64,000 nt of DNA from Micromonospora sp. NBC_01740 (GTDB lineage Bacteria > Actinomycetota > Actinomycetes > Mycobacteriales > Micromonosporaceae), in assembly GCF_035920365.1 (NCBI RefSeq), contig NZ_CP109150.1:496001-560000 (forward strand), written 5' to 3'. Below are positions 1-8,773 of this stretch, one piece after another (position 1 is the stretch's first letter; each line of letters opens with the position of its first letter). The notes under the pieces are model-generated. The model had not been told where the DNA came from, made no database searches, and saw only the letters and a program-made list of their open reading frames with translations. Made by a program: the position numbers and the translations under genes.

Positions 1-836
1 AGTCGGCCACGGCGGCGCTGGAGAAGCTCGCCGGGGTGCTCGACGAACGGCCGTCGGTGGCGGAGCCGGCGCGGCCCGTGCCGCTGCCCGCCGGGCCGGG
101 GCGCGGGGCGGTCGCCTTCCGGGCGGTCACCTTCGGCTACCGGCCGGACGCGCCGATCGTCGCCGGGCTGGACCTCGCCGTCCCGGCCGGCCAGACCGTG
201 GCGCTGGTCGGGGCTACCGGCGCCGGCAAGTCGACCGTCGCCAAGCTGCTCGCCCGGTTCCACGACCCGTTCTCGGGCGCGGTCACCCTCGACGGGGTCG
301 ACCTGCGCGAGGTCGCCGACGCGGAGCTGCGGCGGGCCGTGGTCCTGGTCACCCAGGAGACGCACCTGTTCGGCGGCACGGTCGCGGAGAACATCCGGTT
401 CGGCCGTCCCGGCGCCGACGACGCCGCCGTGGAGGCCGCCGCGCGGGAGATCGGCGCGCACGACTTCATCGCCGCCCTCCCCGACGGGTACGCCACCGAC
501 GTGCAGCGGCGCGGCGGCCGGCTCTCCGCCGGGCAGCGGCAACTTGTCGCGTTCGCCCGGGCGTTCCTGGCCGATCCGACGGTGCTGATCCTGGACGAGG
601 CCACCTCGTCGCTGGACGTGCCCACCGAGCGGATGGTGCAGCACGCCCTCGGCACCATCCTGGCCGACCGCACCGCGCTGGTGATCGCGCACCGGCTCTC
701 CACCGTGGAGACGGCCGACCGGGTGCTGGTGCTCGACGCCGGGCGGATCGTCGAGGACGGCCCGCCCGGCCGGCTCGCCGTCGCCGGTGGCCGGTACGCC
801 GCCCTGCACCGGCAGTGGCGCGACTCCCTGCTCTGA
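1..836 (+). CDS. ABC exporter, C-terminal nucleotide-binding part (5' truncated)
   Basis: This is the ATP-binding half of an exporter-type ABC protein; the gene starts before the window and the open frame enters at base 3. The visible part begins in the linker that follows the membrane domain ([19 protein letters not shown]). It then carries a full nucleotide-binding domain: Walker [10 protein letters not shown] (about 211-236), Q-loop VTQETHLFG, signature LSAGQRQ (about 523-543), Walker [11 protein letters not shown] (about 583-612) and H-loop IAHRLST. The stop is TGA at 834-836. The layout fits a fused permease/ATPase half-transporter that works as a homo- or heterodimer in the membrane. 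The substrate cannot be told from this part; multidrug, lipid or peptide export are all possible. Confidence 0.93.
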   Translation, partial: SATAALEKLAGVLDERPSVAEPARPVPLPAGPGRGAVAFRAVTFGYRPDAPIVAGLDLAVPAGQTVALVGATGAGKSTVAKLLARFHDPFSGAVTLDGVDLREVADAELRRAVVLVTQETHLFGGTVAENIRFGRPGADDAAVEAAAREIGAHDFIAALPDGYATDVQRRGGRLSAGQRQLVAFARAFLADPTVLILDEATSSLDVPTERMVQHALGTILADRTALVIAHRLSTVETADRVLVLDAGRIVEDGPPGRLAVAGGRYAALHRQWRDSLL

Positions 837-912
837 GCGCGCCGGCGGGACGCGTCCGGGCACGGGGCGAAACCACGTGGTCCGGCCCCCGGCCACTGCC
901 TACCATCGACGG

Positions 913-3528
913 ATGACCGACACGGAGCGGACGGCCCGCGCCGGCGTCCCCGAACGTCCGAGCCTGGACGGCATCGAGGAGACCTGGGCGCGCCGCTGGC
1001 AGGAGGACGGCACGTACGCGTTCGACCGCGCGAAGGCGACCGTTCGGGGGCGCAGCGCGGCGTCAGACGCGCCGAGCCCGAACGGTCGCAGCGCCGACGT
1101 GTACGCGATCGACACCCCGCCGCCGACCGTATCGGGCGAGCTGCACATGGGGCACGTCTTCTCGTACACGCACACCGACGTGGTGGCCCGGTTCCAGCGG
1201 ATGCGCGGGCGCACGGTCTTCTACCCGATGGGCTGGGACGACAACGGCCTGCCCACCGAGCGCCGGGTGCAGAACGTGTACGGCGTGCGCTGCGATCCGG
1301 CGCTGCCGTACGACCCGGACCGGCAGGCCCCCGACACCCCGGTGAGCGAGGCCGCCCGCAAGGACCCGACCCCGGTCTCCCGGCGCAACTTCATCGAGCT
1401 GTGCGAGCGGCTGACCGTCGCCGACGAGCAGGTCTTCGAGGCGCTCTGGCGGCGGCTCGGGCTCTCCGTGGACTGGTCGTTGACGTACACGACGATCGGC
1501 TCGGCGGCCCGGGCGGCCTCGCAGCGGGCGTTCCTGCGCAACCTGGCCCGGGGCGAGGCGTACCAGGCGGAGGCGCCGACGCTCTGGGACGTCGGCTTCG
1601 CCACCGCCGTCGCCCAGGCGGAGCTGGAGGACCGGGAGCGGCCCGGGGCGTACCACCGGCTGCGATTCGCCGGGCCGGGCGGACGGGAGGTGCTCATCGA
1701 CACCACCCGACCGGAGCTGCTGCCGGCCTGCGTGGCACTGGTCTGCCACCCCGACGACGAGCGGTACGCCGACCTGGTCGGCGGCACCGCGCGTACGCCG
1801 GTCTTCGGAGTGGATGTGCCGGTGCGGGCGCACCCGCTGGCGGACCCGGCCAAGGGCACGGGCATTGCGATGGTCTGCACCTTCGGCGACCTGACCGACG
1901 TGACCTGGTGGCGGGAGCTGCGGCTGGACACCCGCGTGGTGATCGGCCGGGACGGCCGGCTGCTGCCCGAGCCGCCGGCCGGCGTGCCGGGGCAGCCGTA
2001 CGCGGCGCTGGCCGGGCAGACCGTCAACGGCGCCCGGCGGACGCTGGTGGAGCTGCTGGCCGACGCCGGCGACCTGGTCGGCGAGCCGCGACCCGTCACC
2101 CACCCGGTGAAGTTCTACGAGCGCGGCGACCGGCCGCTGGAGATCGTCTCGACCCGGCAGTGGTACCTGCGCAACGGCGGACGCGACGCGGGCCTGCGCG
2201 ACGAACTGCTGGCCCGGGGCGGGGAGCTGCGCTGGGTGCCGGAGCACATGCGGCACCGCTACGCGCACTGGGTGGGCGGCCTGACCGGCGACTGGCTGGT
2301 CAGCCGGCAACGCTTCTTCGGCGTGCCGGTGCCGGTGTGGTACCGGCTCGACGACGCTGGCGAGCCGGACTGGTCCCAGCCTCTCACGCCGGCGGAGTCC
2401 GCGCTGCCGATCGACCCGTCCATCGACGCCCCGCCGGGGTTCGAGGAGTCGCAGCGGGGCCGCCCGGGCGGCTTCGTCGGCGACCCGGACGTGCTCGACA
2501 CGTGGGCCACCTCGTCGCTGACCCCGCAGATCGCCGGCGGGTGGGAGACCGACCCGGACCTGTTCGCCCGGGTCTTCCCGATGGACCTGCGCCCGCAGGG
2601 TCAGGAGATCATCCGCACCTGGCTCTTCTCCACGGTGGTCCGCTCCCACCTGGAGCACGGGGTGCTGCCCTGGCGGGACACGGTGCTCTCCGGCTGGATC
2701 CTCGACCCCGACCGGAAGAAGATGTCCAAGTCCAAGGGGAACGTGGTCACCCCGATGGCGCTGCTGGAGCAGCACGGCTCCGACGCGGTGCGGTACTGGG
2801 CGGCGAACGGCAAGCCGGGCATGGATCTCGCCTTCGACCCGGCCCAGATCAAGGTCGGCCGGCGGCTGGCGACCAAGCTGCTGAACGCGTCGAAGTTCGC
2901 CCTCGGGCTGGGCGCCGCCGACGCGCTGCGGGCGCCGGCCACCGAGCCGCTGGACCGCGCCATGCTCGCCGAACTCTCCGGCGTGGTCGCCGCCGCGACG
3001 TCGGCGCTGGAGGCGTACGACCACACGGCGGCGTTGCAGGTCGCGGAGGGCTTCTTCTGGCGGTTCTGCGACGACTACATCGAGTTGGTGAAGGAGCGCG
3101 CCTACGGCTCCGGGCCGGGTGCGGACTCGGCCCGGGCGGCGCTGGCCACCGCGCTCTCGGTGCAGCTGCGGCTCTTCGCCCCGGTGCTGCCGTACGTGAC
3201 CGAGGAGGTGTGGTCGTGGTGGCGCTACGGCTCGGTGCACCGCGCGACCTGGCCCACCACGTACGAGGTGGACCGGGCGATCGAGGGCACCGGCCAGCCG
3301 GAGCTGCTGCGGCTGGCCGCCGACGCGCTCGGCCAGGTGCGCCGGGCCAAGTCGGAGCGGAAACTGTCGATGAAGGCGGAGGTGCCGCTGGCCGAGGCGC
3401 TCGGCCCGGCGGCCCTGCTGGAACAGCTGACCGTGATCGCCGACGACGTCCGGGCCGCCGGCCGCATCGCCAAGCTGGACCTGCTCCCCGACCGCACCCC
3501 GGAACTCGTCATCGCCTGCGCGTTCTGA
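913..3528 (+). CDS. valS: Valyl-tRNA synthetase (valine--tRNA ligase)
   Basis: This class I aminoacyl-tRNA synthetase charges tRNA-Val in the cytoplasm and has 871 residues. It has the HIGH-type motif HMGH at residues 78-81 and KMSKS at 603-607. [12 protein letters not shown] and the long editing (CP1) domain lie between them, and an anticodon-binding helical domain follows. The motif [10 protein letters not shown] and the absence of a long C-terminal coiled coil match the archaeal-like ValS subtype of many actinobacteria. I chose ATG at 913, where the conserved N-terminus begins; an in-frame extension back to 787 overlaps the preceding gene and looks non-coding. Oddity: residues 42-59, between the first helix and the HMGH domain, are encoded by a palindromic insert (see 1036-1089). 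I infer that this loop tolerates it, since the frame stays open. Confidence 0.95.
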   Translation: MTDTERTARAGVPERPSLDGIEETWARRWQEDGTYAFDRAKATVRGRSAASDAPSPNGRSADVYAIDTPPPTVSGELHMGHVFSYTHTDVVARFQRMRGRTVFYPMGWDDNGLPTERRVQNVYGVRCDPALPYDPDRQAPDTPVSEAARKDPTPVSRRNFIELCERLTVADEQVFEALWRRLGLSVDWSLTYTTIGSAARAASQRAFLRNLARGEAYQAEAPTLWDVGFATAVAQAELEDRERPGAYHRLRFAGPGGREVLIDTTRPELLPACVALVCHPDDERYADLVGGTARTPVFGVDVPVRAHPLADPAKGTGIAMVCTFGDLTDVTWWRELRLDTRVVIGRDGRLLPEPPAGVPGQPYAALAGQTVNGARRTLVELLADAGDLVGEPRPVTHPVKFYERGDRPLEIVSTRQWYLRNGGRDAGLRDELLARGGELRWVPEHMRHRYAHWVGGLTGDWLVSRQRFFGVPVPVWYRLDDAGEPDWSQPLTPAESALPIDPSIDAPPGFEESQRGRPGGFVGDPDVLDTWATSSLTPQIAGGWETDPDLFARVFPMDLRPQGQEIIRTWLFSTVVRSHLEHGVLPWRDTVLSGWILDPDRKKMSKSKGNVVTPMALLEQHGSDAVRYWAANGKPGMDLAFDPAQIKVGRRLATKLLNASKFALGLGAADALRAPATEPLDRAMLAELSGVVAAATSALEAYDHTAALQVAEGFFWRFCDDYIELVKERAYGSGPGADSARAALATALSVQLRLFAPVLPYVTEEVWSWWRYGSVHRATWPTTYEVDRAIEGTGQPELLRLAADALGQVRRAKSERKLSMKAEVPLAEALGPAALLEQLTVIADDVRAAGRIAKLDLLPDRTPELVIACAF
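1036..1089. repeat. Palindromic element inserted in frame in valS
   Basis: A perfect 13-bp inverted repeat, GCGACCGTTCGGG at 1036-1048 and its complement at 1077-1089, encloses a second small hairpin (GCGTC-A-GACGC, 1060-1070). CGCAGCGC occurs at 1051-1058 and again at 1087-1094, so a direct repeat overlaps the right arm. The segment adds about 18 codons to a region that is normally short in this family. It looks like a small mobile palindrome that inserted without breaking the frame. Confidence 0.6.
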
Positions 3529-3555
3529 CCGGCCGGCCCCGCCGCGCTCTCACCG

Positions 3556-3668
3556 GGCGCGGCGGGGCCGGTGGGCCCAGCGGCGCGGCGGGGCCGGTGG
3601 GCCCAGCGGCGCGGCGGGGCCGGTTGGCTCAGCCGGCGCGGCGGGGGCCGGTTGGCTCAGCCGGCGTG
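3556..3668. repeat. Short GC-rich tandem repeats between convergent genes
   Basis: About four copies of a 26-28 bp unit (GGCGCGGCGGGGCCGGT followed by GGGCCCAGC or TGGCTCAGCC) lie between the end of valS and the end of the convergent membrane-protein gene. The first three copies are spaced exactly 26 bp and the later ones 27-28 bp. Each unit is partly self-complementary (GGGCCC, CCGGC), so the tract may also stop transcription from both sides. Confidence 0.75.
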
Positions 3669-3676
3669 GGCGGGGC

Positions 3677-4363
3677 TCACCAGCCGCGCAGGAGGCGCAG
3701 GCCGAGCAGGAAGGCGACGACGGCGGGGCCGACCAGCAGGGTGATGGCCTGAAGGCGGTACGGCATCCGGTGCCGGGTCAGCTCCACCGCGTTGCCCAGC
3801 ACGATCACCCCCGCCAGCATCAGGAACGCGCCCCACATCGGCGCGGCATGGACGCCGACCAGGTCGACGCGGGTCAGTTGCAGCGTCCCACCGAGCAGCA
3901 CGGCGCCGGCCAGCGCCAGCAGGGAGACCGCCCGGTGCAGCCCCCGGGCCAACGGATGGACCAGCCGCCAGCGGTAGGTGCCGGCGACCGCCAGGCACGG
4001 CAGGATGACCATCAGGGGCCAGCCCCGCCCGAACACGCCGAACATCAGCAGCGCCCCGACCGCGAACACCAGCGCGCCCAGGCAGGCGACCACGTAGCCG
4101 GCGAAGGCCCGCCCGCCGCCCCTGGCCAGCAGCGGCCCGCCGGTGGCGGCGATCAGCGCGCCGGGGATCAGCACGAACCCCGCCCACCAGTGGAAGTGCC
4201 CGGTGGCCTGCGCTGCCGTGGTGGTCGCCGCCGCCGCCAGCCCGGCCACCGCCAGGCTCACCATCCAGTGCCGGCCGGCACCCGGATAGGACCCCCGCGA
4301 CATCACCAGCCCCGTCTCCGCGCTCACGCCGTCAGCCTCGCCCAGCCGCCCGGCCCGGTCCAT
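3677..4363 (-). CDS. Hypothetical integral membrane protein
   Basis: This 228-residue protein has about six hydrophobic helices (roughly residues 35-55, 61-78, 88-108, 112-128, 142-160, 172-190 and 205-225, some of them short) and no recognised catalytic motif. I do not recognise the family. It lies 90 bp downstream of the ABC-2 operon on the same strand and could be cotranscribed with it. The start is uncertain: ATG at 4363 has no convincing ribosome site, and in-frame GTG 4327 and ATG 4303 are alternatives that keep all the helices. The 3' end converges on valS across the tandem repeat tract. Confidence 0.7.
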   Translation of the reverse strand: MDRAGRLGEADGVSAETGLVMSRGSYPGAGRHWMVSLAVAGLAAAATTTAAQATGHFHWWAGFVLIPGALIAATGGPLLARGGGRAFAGYVVACLGALVFAVGALLMFGVFGRGWPLMVILPCLAVAGTYRWRLVHPLARGLHRAVSLLALAGAVLLGGTLQLTRVDLVGVHAAPMWGAFLMLAGVIVLGNAVELTRHRMPYRLQAITLLVGPAVVAFLLGLRLLRGW

Positions 4364-4453
4364 CCGGGCAGCCCTACCATCGCCGGGTCGGGCTGCCCGG
4401 AGGCCGTCAGGTCGCGTCCCGGTTCCCGGCGGGACGGCCCGGCCTGTCGGGGA

Positions 4454-5164
4454 TCAGCTCGTCTCGCCGGCCACGCTGAAGGAGCGGAGCCGGTCGATGG
4501 CGAGCAGCGTGAAGCCCGCGCTGATCAACGCGGCCATCACCGCCGCCACCGGCACCGAGACGCCGGCCTCCAGCAGCCCGGTGGGGGCCATCCGGTCGGC
4601 GAGGGCGATCACGTACTGCTGGATGGAGAGCACCTTGGTGCCGCTGACGACGTTGCCGAGCAGCCCCTCCCAGATCAGCACGTAGACCAGGCCGAGCAGC
4701 ACCGGACGCCGGGTGAGCAGGCTGAGCGCCACGAACAGCGCCGAGTACGCCAGCGCGCCGACCGCCGACGCGGCGGCGAGCGCCAGGCCGAGTCGTACGG
4801 AGTGGGCCAGCACGCCCGCCACGTAGATCGGCACGGCGACGGTGACCGCGGTGACGCCGGCGGCCACCGCCAGCTTGGGCAGCACGATCTGCCAGCGCGG
4901 CAACGGCTTGGTCAGGATGTGCACGACGGTGCCGTCGTCGATCTCGGCCCCCAGCACGCCGGTGCCGACGATCAGGGCGACCACCGGGAGCACCACGGCC
5001 AGGCCGAGGCCGACCAGCACCGGCGGGCCCCACTCGCCCGGGTCCACCCCGAGCGAACGGGAGAGCACGGCGAGCAGCACCAGCACCACGGGCAGCGGCA
5101 GCAGCAGGAGGAACCGGCGACGCCCGAACAGCCCCCGCACGGTGATCCAGGAAACGGTAGACAT
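4454..5164 (-). CDS. ABC-2 type transporter permease (second pair)
   Basis: This 236-residue membrane protein has six predicted helices and the short cytoplasmic loop EIDDGTVVHILTKPLPRWQ, typical of ABC-2 permeases. It would form the membrane channel for the ATPase encoded at 5169-6128, with only 4 bp between the genes. It is the last gene of a four-gene operon read from 7913 down to 4454 that holds two ATPase/permease pairs. Export is inferred from the family; the substrate is unknown. Confidence 0.85.
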   Translation of the reverse strand: MSTVSWITVRGLFGRRRFLLLLPLPVVLVLLAVLSRSLGVDPGEWGPPVLVGLGLAVVLPVVALIVGTGVLGAEIDDGTVVHILTKPLPRWQIVLPKLAVAAGVTAVTVAVPIYVAGVLAHSVRLGLALAAASAVGALAYSALFVALSLLTRRPVLLGLVYVLIWEGLLGNVVSGTKVLSIQQYVIALADRMAPTGLLEAGVSVPVAAVMAALISAGFTLLAIDRLRSFSVAGETS

Positions 5165-5168
5165 GGGT

Positions 5169-6128
5169 TCAGGCCTCCACGAGGTAGGAGAAGACGCTCT
5201 CCAGGGATTCGTCCTCGGGCACCAACTGCCGCACCCGGATGCCCTCCGCCAGAGCGATCTTCGGCAGGACGCGGGTGAACGCGCCGTAGTCGCCGGCCCG
5301 CACGGTCAGCCCGGCGCGGCCCAGCTCGACCCCCGTCACCGACGCCTCGGCCATCAGCGCGACGGCCAGCGCCCGATCGTCGGTGGAGTGCACGGCGAAG
5401 ACGTGCGGCCGGTTGGTCATCAGCCGGCGGATGGTACGGAAGTCGCCGGAGGCGGCCAGCCGGCCGGCGACCATCACCTGGACGGTGCCGGAGACCTGCT
5501 CGACCTCCTCCAGGATGTGCGAGCTGAACAGGATGGTGCGGCCGGCGTCGCCGAGGCGGTGCAGCAGCTCCATCATGTGCAGCCGCTGGCGCGGGTCCAT
5601 CCCGTTGAACGGCTCGTCGAGCAGCAGCACCTGCGGCTCGTGCACCAGCGCCGCGGCCACCCGGGCACGCTGCCGCATGCCCTTCGAGTACGTGCCGATC
5701 CGGCGGTCCTGCGCGCCCTCCATCTCCACCAGGGCGATCGCCCGGCGGGCCGCCTCCGCCGGGTCCGGCAGCCGGTGCAGCTTCGCGCTGGCCAGCACGA
5801 ACTCGTACGCGGTGAGGAAGGTGTGCACCGCCTCGCGCTCGCTGACCAGGCCGAGCCGGCGGTAGACCTCGGGGTTGCGCCAGGTGGGCCGGCCGTCCAG
5901 GCTCACCGCCCCGCGCGACGGGGCCAGGAAGCCCGCCATCATGTGCAGCAGGGTGGTCTTGCCTGCGCCGTTCGGGCCGAGCAGCCCGGTGACGCCGGGG
6001 CCGAGGCTCATGCTGACGTCGTTGACGGCCACCACGTTGCCGTACCAGCGGGAGACACCCGCGAGGTCGAGGGTGCTGGCGGCGGCGGTCGGCGTCCCCG
6101 CCGCCTGGTCGACGCTGATCGTGGTCAT
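5169..6128 (-). CDS. ABC transporter ATP-binding protein (second pair)
   Basis: This 319-residue ATPase of the CcmA/DRR-like group powers the ABC-2 permease next to it. It has Walker A GPNGAGKTT at about residues 52-60, signature YSKGMRQR, Walker B VLLLDEPFNGMDP, and the switch histidine in FSSHILEEVE. About 100 residues of regulatory tail follow the core. The ATG start overlaps the stop of the upstream permease gene by 4 bp (ATGA type), which indicates translational coupling. The Gln-rich or drug-specific features that would name a substrate are absent. Confidence 0.9.
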   Translation of the reverse strand: MTTISVDQAAGTPTAAASTLDLAGVSRWYGNVVAVNDVSMSLGPGVTGLLGPNGAGKTTLLHMMAGFLAPSRGAVSLDGRPTWRNPEVYRRLGLVSEREAVHTFLTAYEFVLASAKLHRLPDPAEAARRAIALVEMEGAQDRRIGTYSKGMRQRARVAAALVHEPQVLLLDEPFNGMDPRQRLHMMELLHRLGDAGRTILFSSHILEEVEQVSGTVQVMVAGRLAASGDFRTIRRLMTNRPHVFAVHSTDDRALAVALMAEASVTGVELGRAGLTVRAGDYGAFTRVLPKIALAEGIRVRQLVPEDESLESVFSYLVEA

Positions 6129-7006
6129 CGGGCGGCCACCTTCCGGTATCGCAGCATGAGCAGGGCGACGCAGCCGGCCACGAGCAGCACGGCGGCGACC
6201 GCGTAGACCGGGCCGAAGTCGCCGATCGGCACTCCGCCCTCCCCCTCGAACAGCAGCAGGTCGCCGAGCGCCCAGGTGCCCACTCCGCCCACCAGCGTCG
6301 AGGGCGAGGCGAGGAAGGCCAGTTCGTTGACCGCCTGGGAGGGCATGATCGACAGGGTGCCGACGATCGGGGTGGTCATCAGGAACACGGCCACGATCCC
6401 GCCGGCCGCGAACGCCCGCTTGCCGGTGGACGAGGCGACCAGCAGCCCGACCGAGGCGAAGACCGCCGCCCAGAGCCCGGCGTAGAGCAGGCTGGGCAGC
6501 AGGTCGAGCAGCTCGTTCCAGACCCCGCGCATGCCGTCGCCGGTGGTGAACGCGGCGCCCAGGAACATCACCAGCTGCGGCCCGCCGAGCAGCAGCCAGA
6601 GCGCGGTGGCCAGCGCCAGCAGCTTGGCCAGCGGGTAGTCCGACCTCGGCAGCGGCCGGGAGAAGTAGAGCGGCAGCACCCCGCTGCGCAGGTCCCGCGA
6701 GACCAGCTCGGGGGCGACCGCCGCGACGAAGAAGATGACCAGCCAGCTCATGTTGTCGGCGAACTGGGCGTACGTCATCACCGACTCGCCGACCTGGCTG
6801 CGTACCGCGGCGAGCCCGGCGGCCACCACGGTGACGATGGCGACCACCAGCCAGGGGAAGATCTTGGCCTTCGCGCTGCGGCCCAGCCCGAACGCCGTCC
6901 GCAGGCCGTGCAGGTAGAGCGCGCCGAAGACGGCCCGGCGGCCCAGCCGGGGACCGGTGTAGCGCTGGTAGCCGATGTCGTGGATGACGCCGGTCGGCTC
7001 AGGCAT
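6125..7006 (-). CDS. ABC-2 type transporter permease (first pair)
   Basis: This 293-residue integral membrane protein has an N-terminal cytoplasmic segment (GVIHDIGYQRYTGPRLG) and six predicted helices. The motif ELVSRDLRSGVLPLYFSRPL matches the intracellular coupling region of ABC-2 permeases of the ABC-2_3 group. It overlaps the upstream ATPase gene by 8 bp and the downstream ATPase gene by 4 bp, so all four genes are probably translated from one mRNA. It pairs with the ATPase at 6999-7913. Confidence 0.87.
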   Translation of the reverse strand: MPEPTGVIHDIGYQRYTGPRLGRRAVFGALYLHGLRTAFGLGRSAKAKIFPWLVVAIVTVVAAGLAAVRSQVGESVMTYAQFADNMSWLVIFFVAAVAPELVSRDLRSGVLPLYFSRPLPRSDYPLAKLLALATALWLLLGGPQLVMFLGAAFTTGDGMRGVWNELLDLLPSLLYAGLWAAVFASVGLLVASSTGKRAFAAGGIVAVFLMTTPIVGTLSIMPSQAVNELAFLASPSTLVGGVGTWALGDLLLFEGEGGVPIGDFGPVYAVAAVLLVAGCVALLMLRYRKVAAR

Positions 7007-7913
7007 GGCTGGGCTCCCTCGTGGCGAAGAGTTCGGCCACCCGGTGCCGGCGCTGGTCCAGCCGGTGCAGCGGCAGGTCCAGCTCGGCGACCGCGCCGAG
7101 GATCAGGTCGTAGGTGGCGTCGTCGGCGAGCTCGACGAGCAGCAGCCGGCCGTCCCGGCGTACCGGCAGGTCGAGCGCGGCCAGCCGGGCGGCCAGCTCG
7201 TCGGTGCCCTCGCTGACCTCGACGGCGAGCACGTCGGTGGCCGAGGTCATGGCGGAGATGTGGTCGGCGCGCAGCAGCCGCCCGCCGTCGATGGCGACGA
7301 GGGTGTCACAGATCCGCTCCACCTCGCCCAGCAGGTGCGAGCAGACCAGCACGGAGATGCCGAACTCGGTGCCGATGCGGTGCACCAGCGCCAGCATGGC
7401 GTCGCGGCCGGCCGGGTCGAGCCCGTTGGTCGGCTCGTCGAGCAGCAGCAGGTCGGGGTCGTGCACCAGGGCCTGGGCGAGCTTGACCCGCTGCTTCATG
7501 CCGGTGGAGTAACCGCCGACCGGGCGGTAGCGCTCCTCGTAGAGCCCGACGTGCCGCAGCGCCTCGGAGGCCCGCTCCCGGGCGACCGTACGCGGCAGGC
7601 CGCTGACCCGGCCGAGGTGGGTGACCAGCTCGGCGGCGGAGAGGTCCGGCGGCAGGGCGTCGTGCTCGGGCATGTAGCCGACCCGGGCGCGGACCTGGGC
7701 GGAGTCGGTGGTCGGGTCGAGGCCGAGGACCCGGACCCGGCCGCTGGTCGGGGCGAGGAGGCCGAGCAGGATCTTGATCAGGGTGGACTTGCCGGCGCCG
7801 TTCGCGCCGACCAACCCGATGATCCCCGGCTCGACCGCGACGGTCAGGTCGGCCAGCGCGGTGACCCCACCCCCGTACGTCTTGGTCAGCGAGTCGGTCG
7901 CGATGAGTGTCAC
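6999..7913 (-). CDS. ABC transporter ATP-binding protein (first pair, operon head)
   Basis: This 304-residue ATPase has Walker A GANGAGKST, signature YSTGMKQR, Walker B LLLLDEPTNGLDP and switch VCSHLLGEVE. It energises the permease at 6125-7006. I chose GTG at 7913 because similarity starts there (VTLIATDSLTKTYGGG); the open frame reaches 8048 but the extra residues are low-complexity. No Shine-Dalgarno site precedes this GTG. TACGCT sits 7 bases upstream, which is the spacing expected for a -10 box of a leaderless mRNA. Confidence 0.88.
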   Translation of the reverse strand: MTLIATDSLTKTYGGGVTALADLTVAVEPGIIGLVGANGAGKSTLIKILLGLLAPTSGRVRVLGLDPTTDSAQVRARVGYMPEHDALPPDLSAAELVTHLGRVSGLPRTVARERASEALRHVGLYEERYRPVGGYSTGMKQRVKLAQALVHDPDLLLLDEPTNGLDPAGRDAMLALVHRIGTEFGISVLVCSHLLGEVERICDTLVAIDGGRLLRADHISAMTSATDVLAVEVSEGTDELAARLAALDLPVRRDGRLLLVELADDATYDLILGAVAELDLPLHRLDQRRHRVAELFATREPSHA

Positions 7914-7927
7914 GTCGTACAGCGTAG
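7914..7927 (-). promoter_or_regulatory. Candidate -10 box of a leaderless promoter for the ABC-2 operon
   Basis: On the minus strand TACGCT is followed by seven bases and then the GTG start codon at 7913. TANNNT at this distance is the usual arrangement of leaderless actinobacterial genes. No clear -35 box was found, so this is tentative. Confidence 0.35.
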
Positions 7928-8113
7928 GAGGCGAGGACCCCTGTGGGCAGCGGCTCGCCCCCGGGCGCTCCCCTGATCCTGGCGGCCCGCGTCCCCTAGG
8001 GTCCGGCGCGGTCCCCGGCGGTGGCGGGCGTGTCGGCACCGCCGGCACGTGTCGGCCTCCGCCACGTCCGTACGGGGCAGACAGGACGCGGCCCGGGCCG
8101 ACACACTGTGGGC

Positions 8114-8665
8114 ATGACCCGACTGTTCCGCGCGCCGCTGACGTGGGTGGTGGTCGCCGTCCTCGCCGCCGGCTCGGCGTTCGGGCTCTACTGGTTCCAG
8201 CCCTGGAAGCTGGTCACCGACGCCGAGGTCGACGAGGCACTCTCGAGCGTGGCGGCCACGCCGGCGCCGACGGTCTCCGCCACGGGCGCGGCGCCCTCCC
8301 CCGCCGGGCCGGTCCTCGTCGGGCAGGGCGACTTCGTGACCCACGAGCACGACACGTCGGGCAGCGCGCGGATCGTCCGCGCCCCCGACGGGCGGCACCG
8401 GCTGGAACTCGTGGGCCTGGCCACCTCCAACGGCCCGGACCTGCGGGTCTGGCTCAGCGACCAGCCGGTGCGCAGCGGCACCGCCGGGTGGCGGGTCTTC
8501 GACGACGGCCGGTGGGTCGAGCTGGGCCGACTCAAGGGCAACCGGGGCGACCAGGGTTACGACATCCCGGCCGACGTCGACCTGACGGGCCTGACCAGCG
8601 TCTCCATCTGGTGCAAGCGGTTCGCCGTCTCCTTCGGGGCCGCGCCCCTGGCCCCGCCCCGCTGA
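8114..8665 (+). CDS. Membrane-anchored DM13-domain protein
   Basis: This 183-residue protein has one N-terminal hydrophobic helix (residues 10-28, VVVAVLAAGSAFGLYWF), a Pro/Ala/Ser linker to about residue 65, and an extracytoplasmic DM13 domain. The domain runs from GQGDFVTHEHDTSGSARIV through PDLRVWLSD and LKGNRGDQGYDIP to VSIWCKRFAVSFGAA. The single Cys in SIWCKRF is the conserved cysteine of the family. DM13 domains have been proposed to have a redox role, but the function is unproven. Start ATG 8114 directly precedes the signal-anchor; longer frames back to 8021 are low-complexity. The gene is divergent from the ABC-2 operon and is probably monocistronic. Confidence 0.85.
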   Translation: MTRLFRAPLTWVVVAVLAAGSAFGLYWFQPWKLVTDAEVDEALSSVAATPAPTVSATGAAPSPAGPVLVGQGDFVTHEHDTSGSARIVRAPDGRHRLELVGLATSNGPDLRVWLSDQPVRSGTAGWRVFDDGRWVELGRLKGNRGDQGYDIPADVDLTGLTSVSIWCKRFAVSFGAAPLAPPR

Positions 8666-8773
8666 CCCGCCGGCCGCCACCCCCTACCTTCGCGTGCGGG
8701 GTGGAGTGGCGCTCTCGACCGATCGCCGGGCGGCTGAGAAACTGTGTGCCGGTCAGTGTCGTTTGGGGGATGG

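Noticed and set aside
1063..3240. A 725-codon frame antisense to valS
   Set aside because: Its composition (His/Arg/Gly-rich) is that of a third-position GC shadow, and valS is certain.
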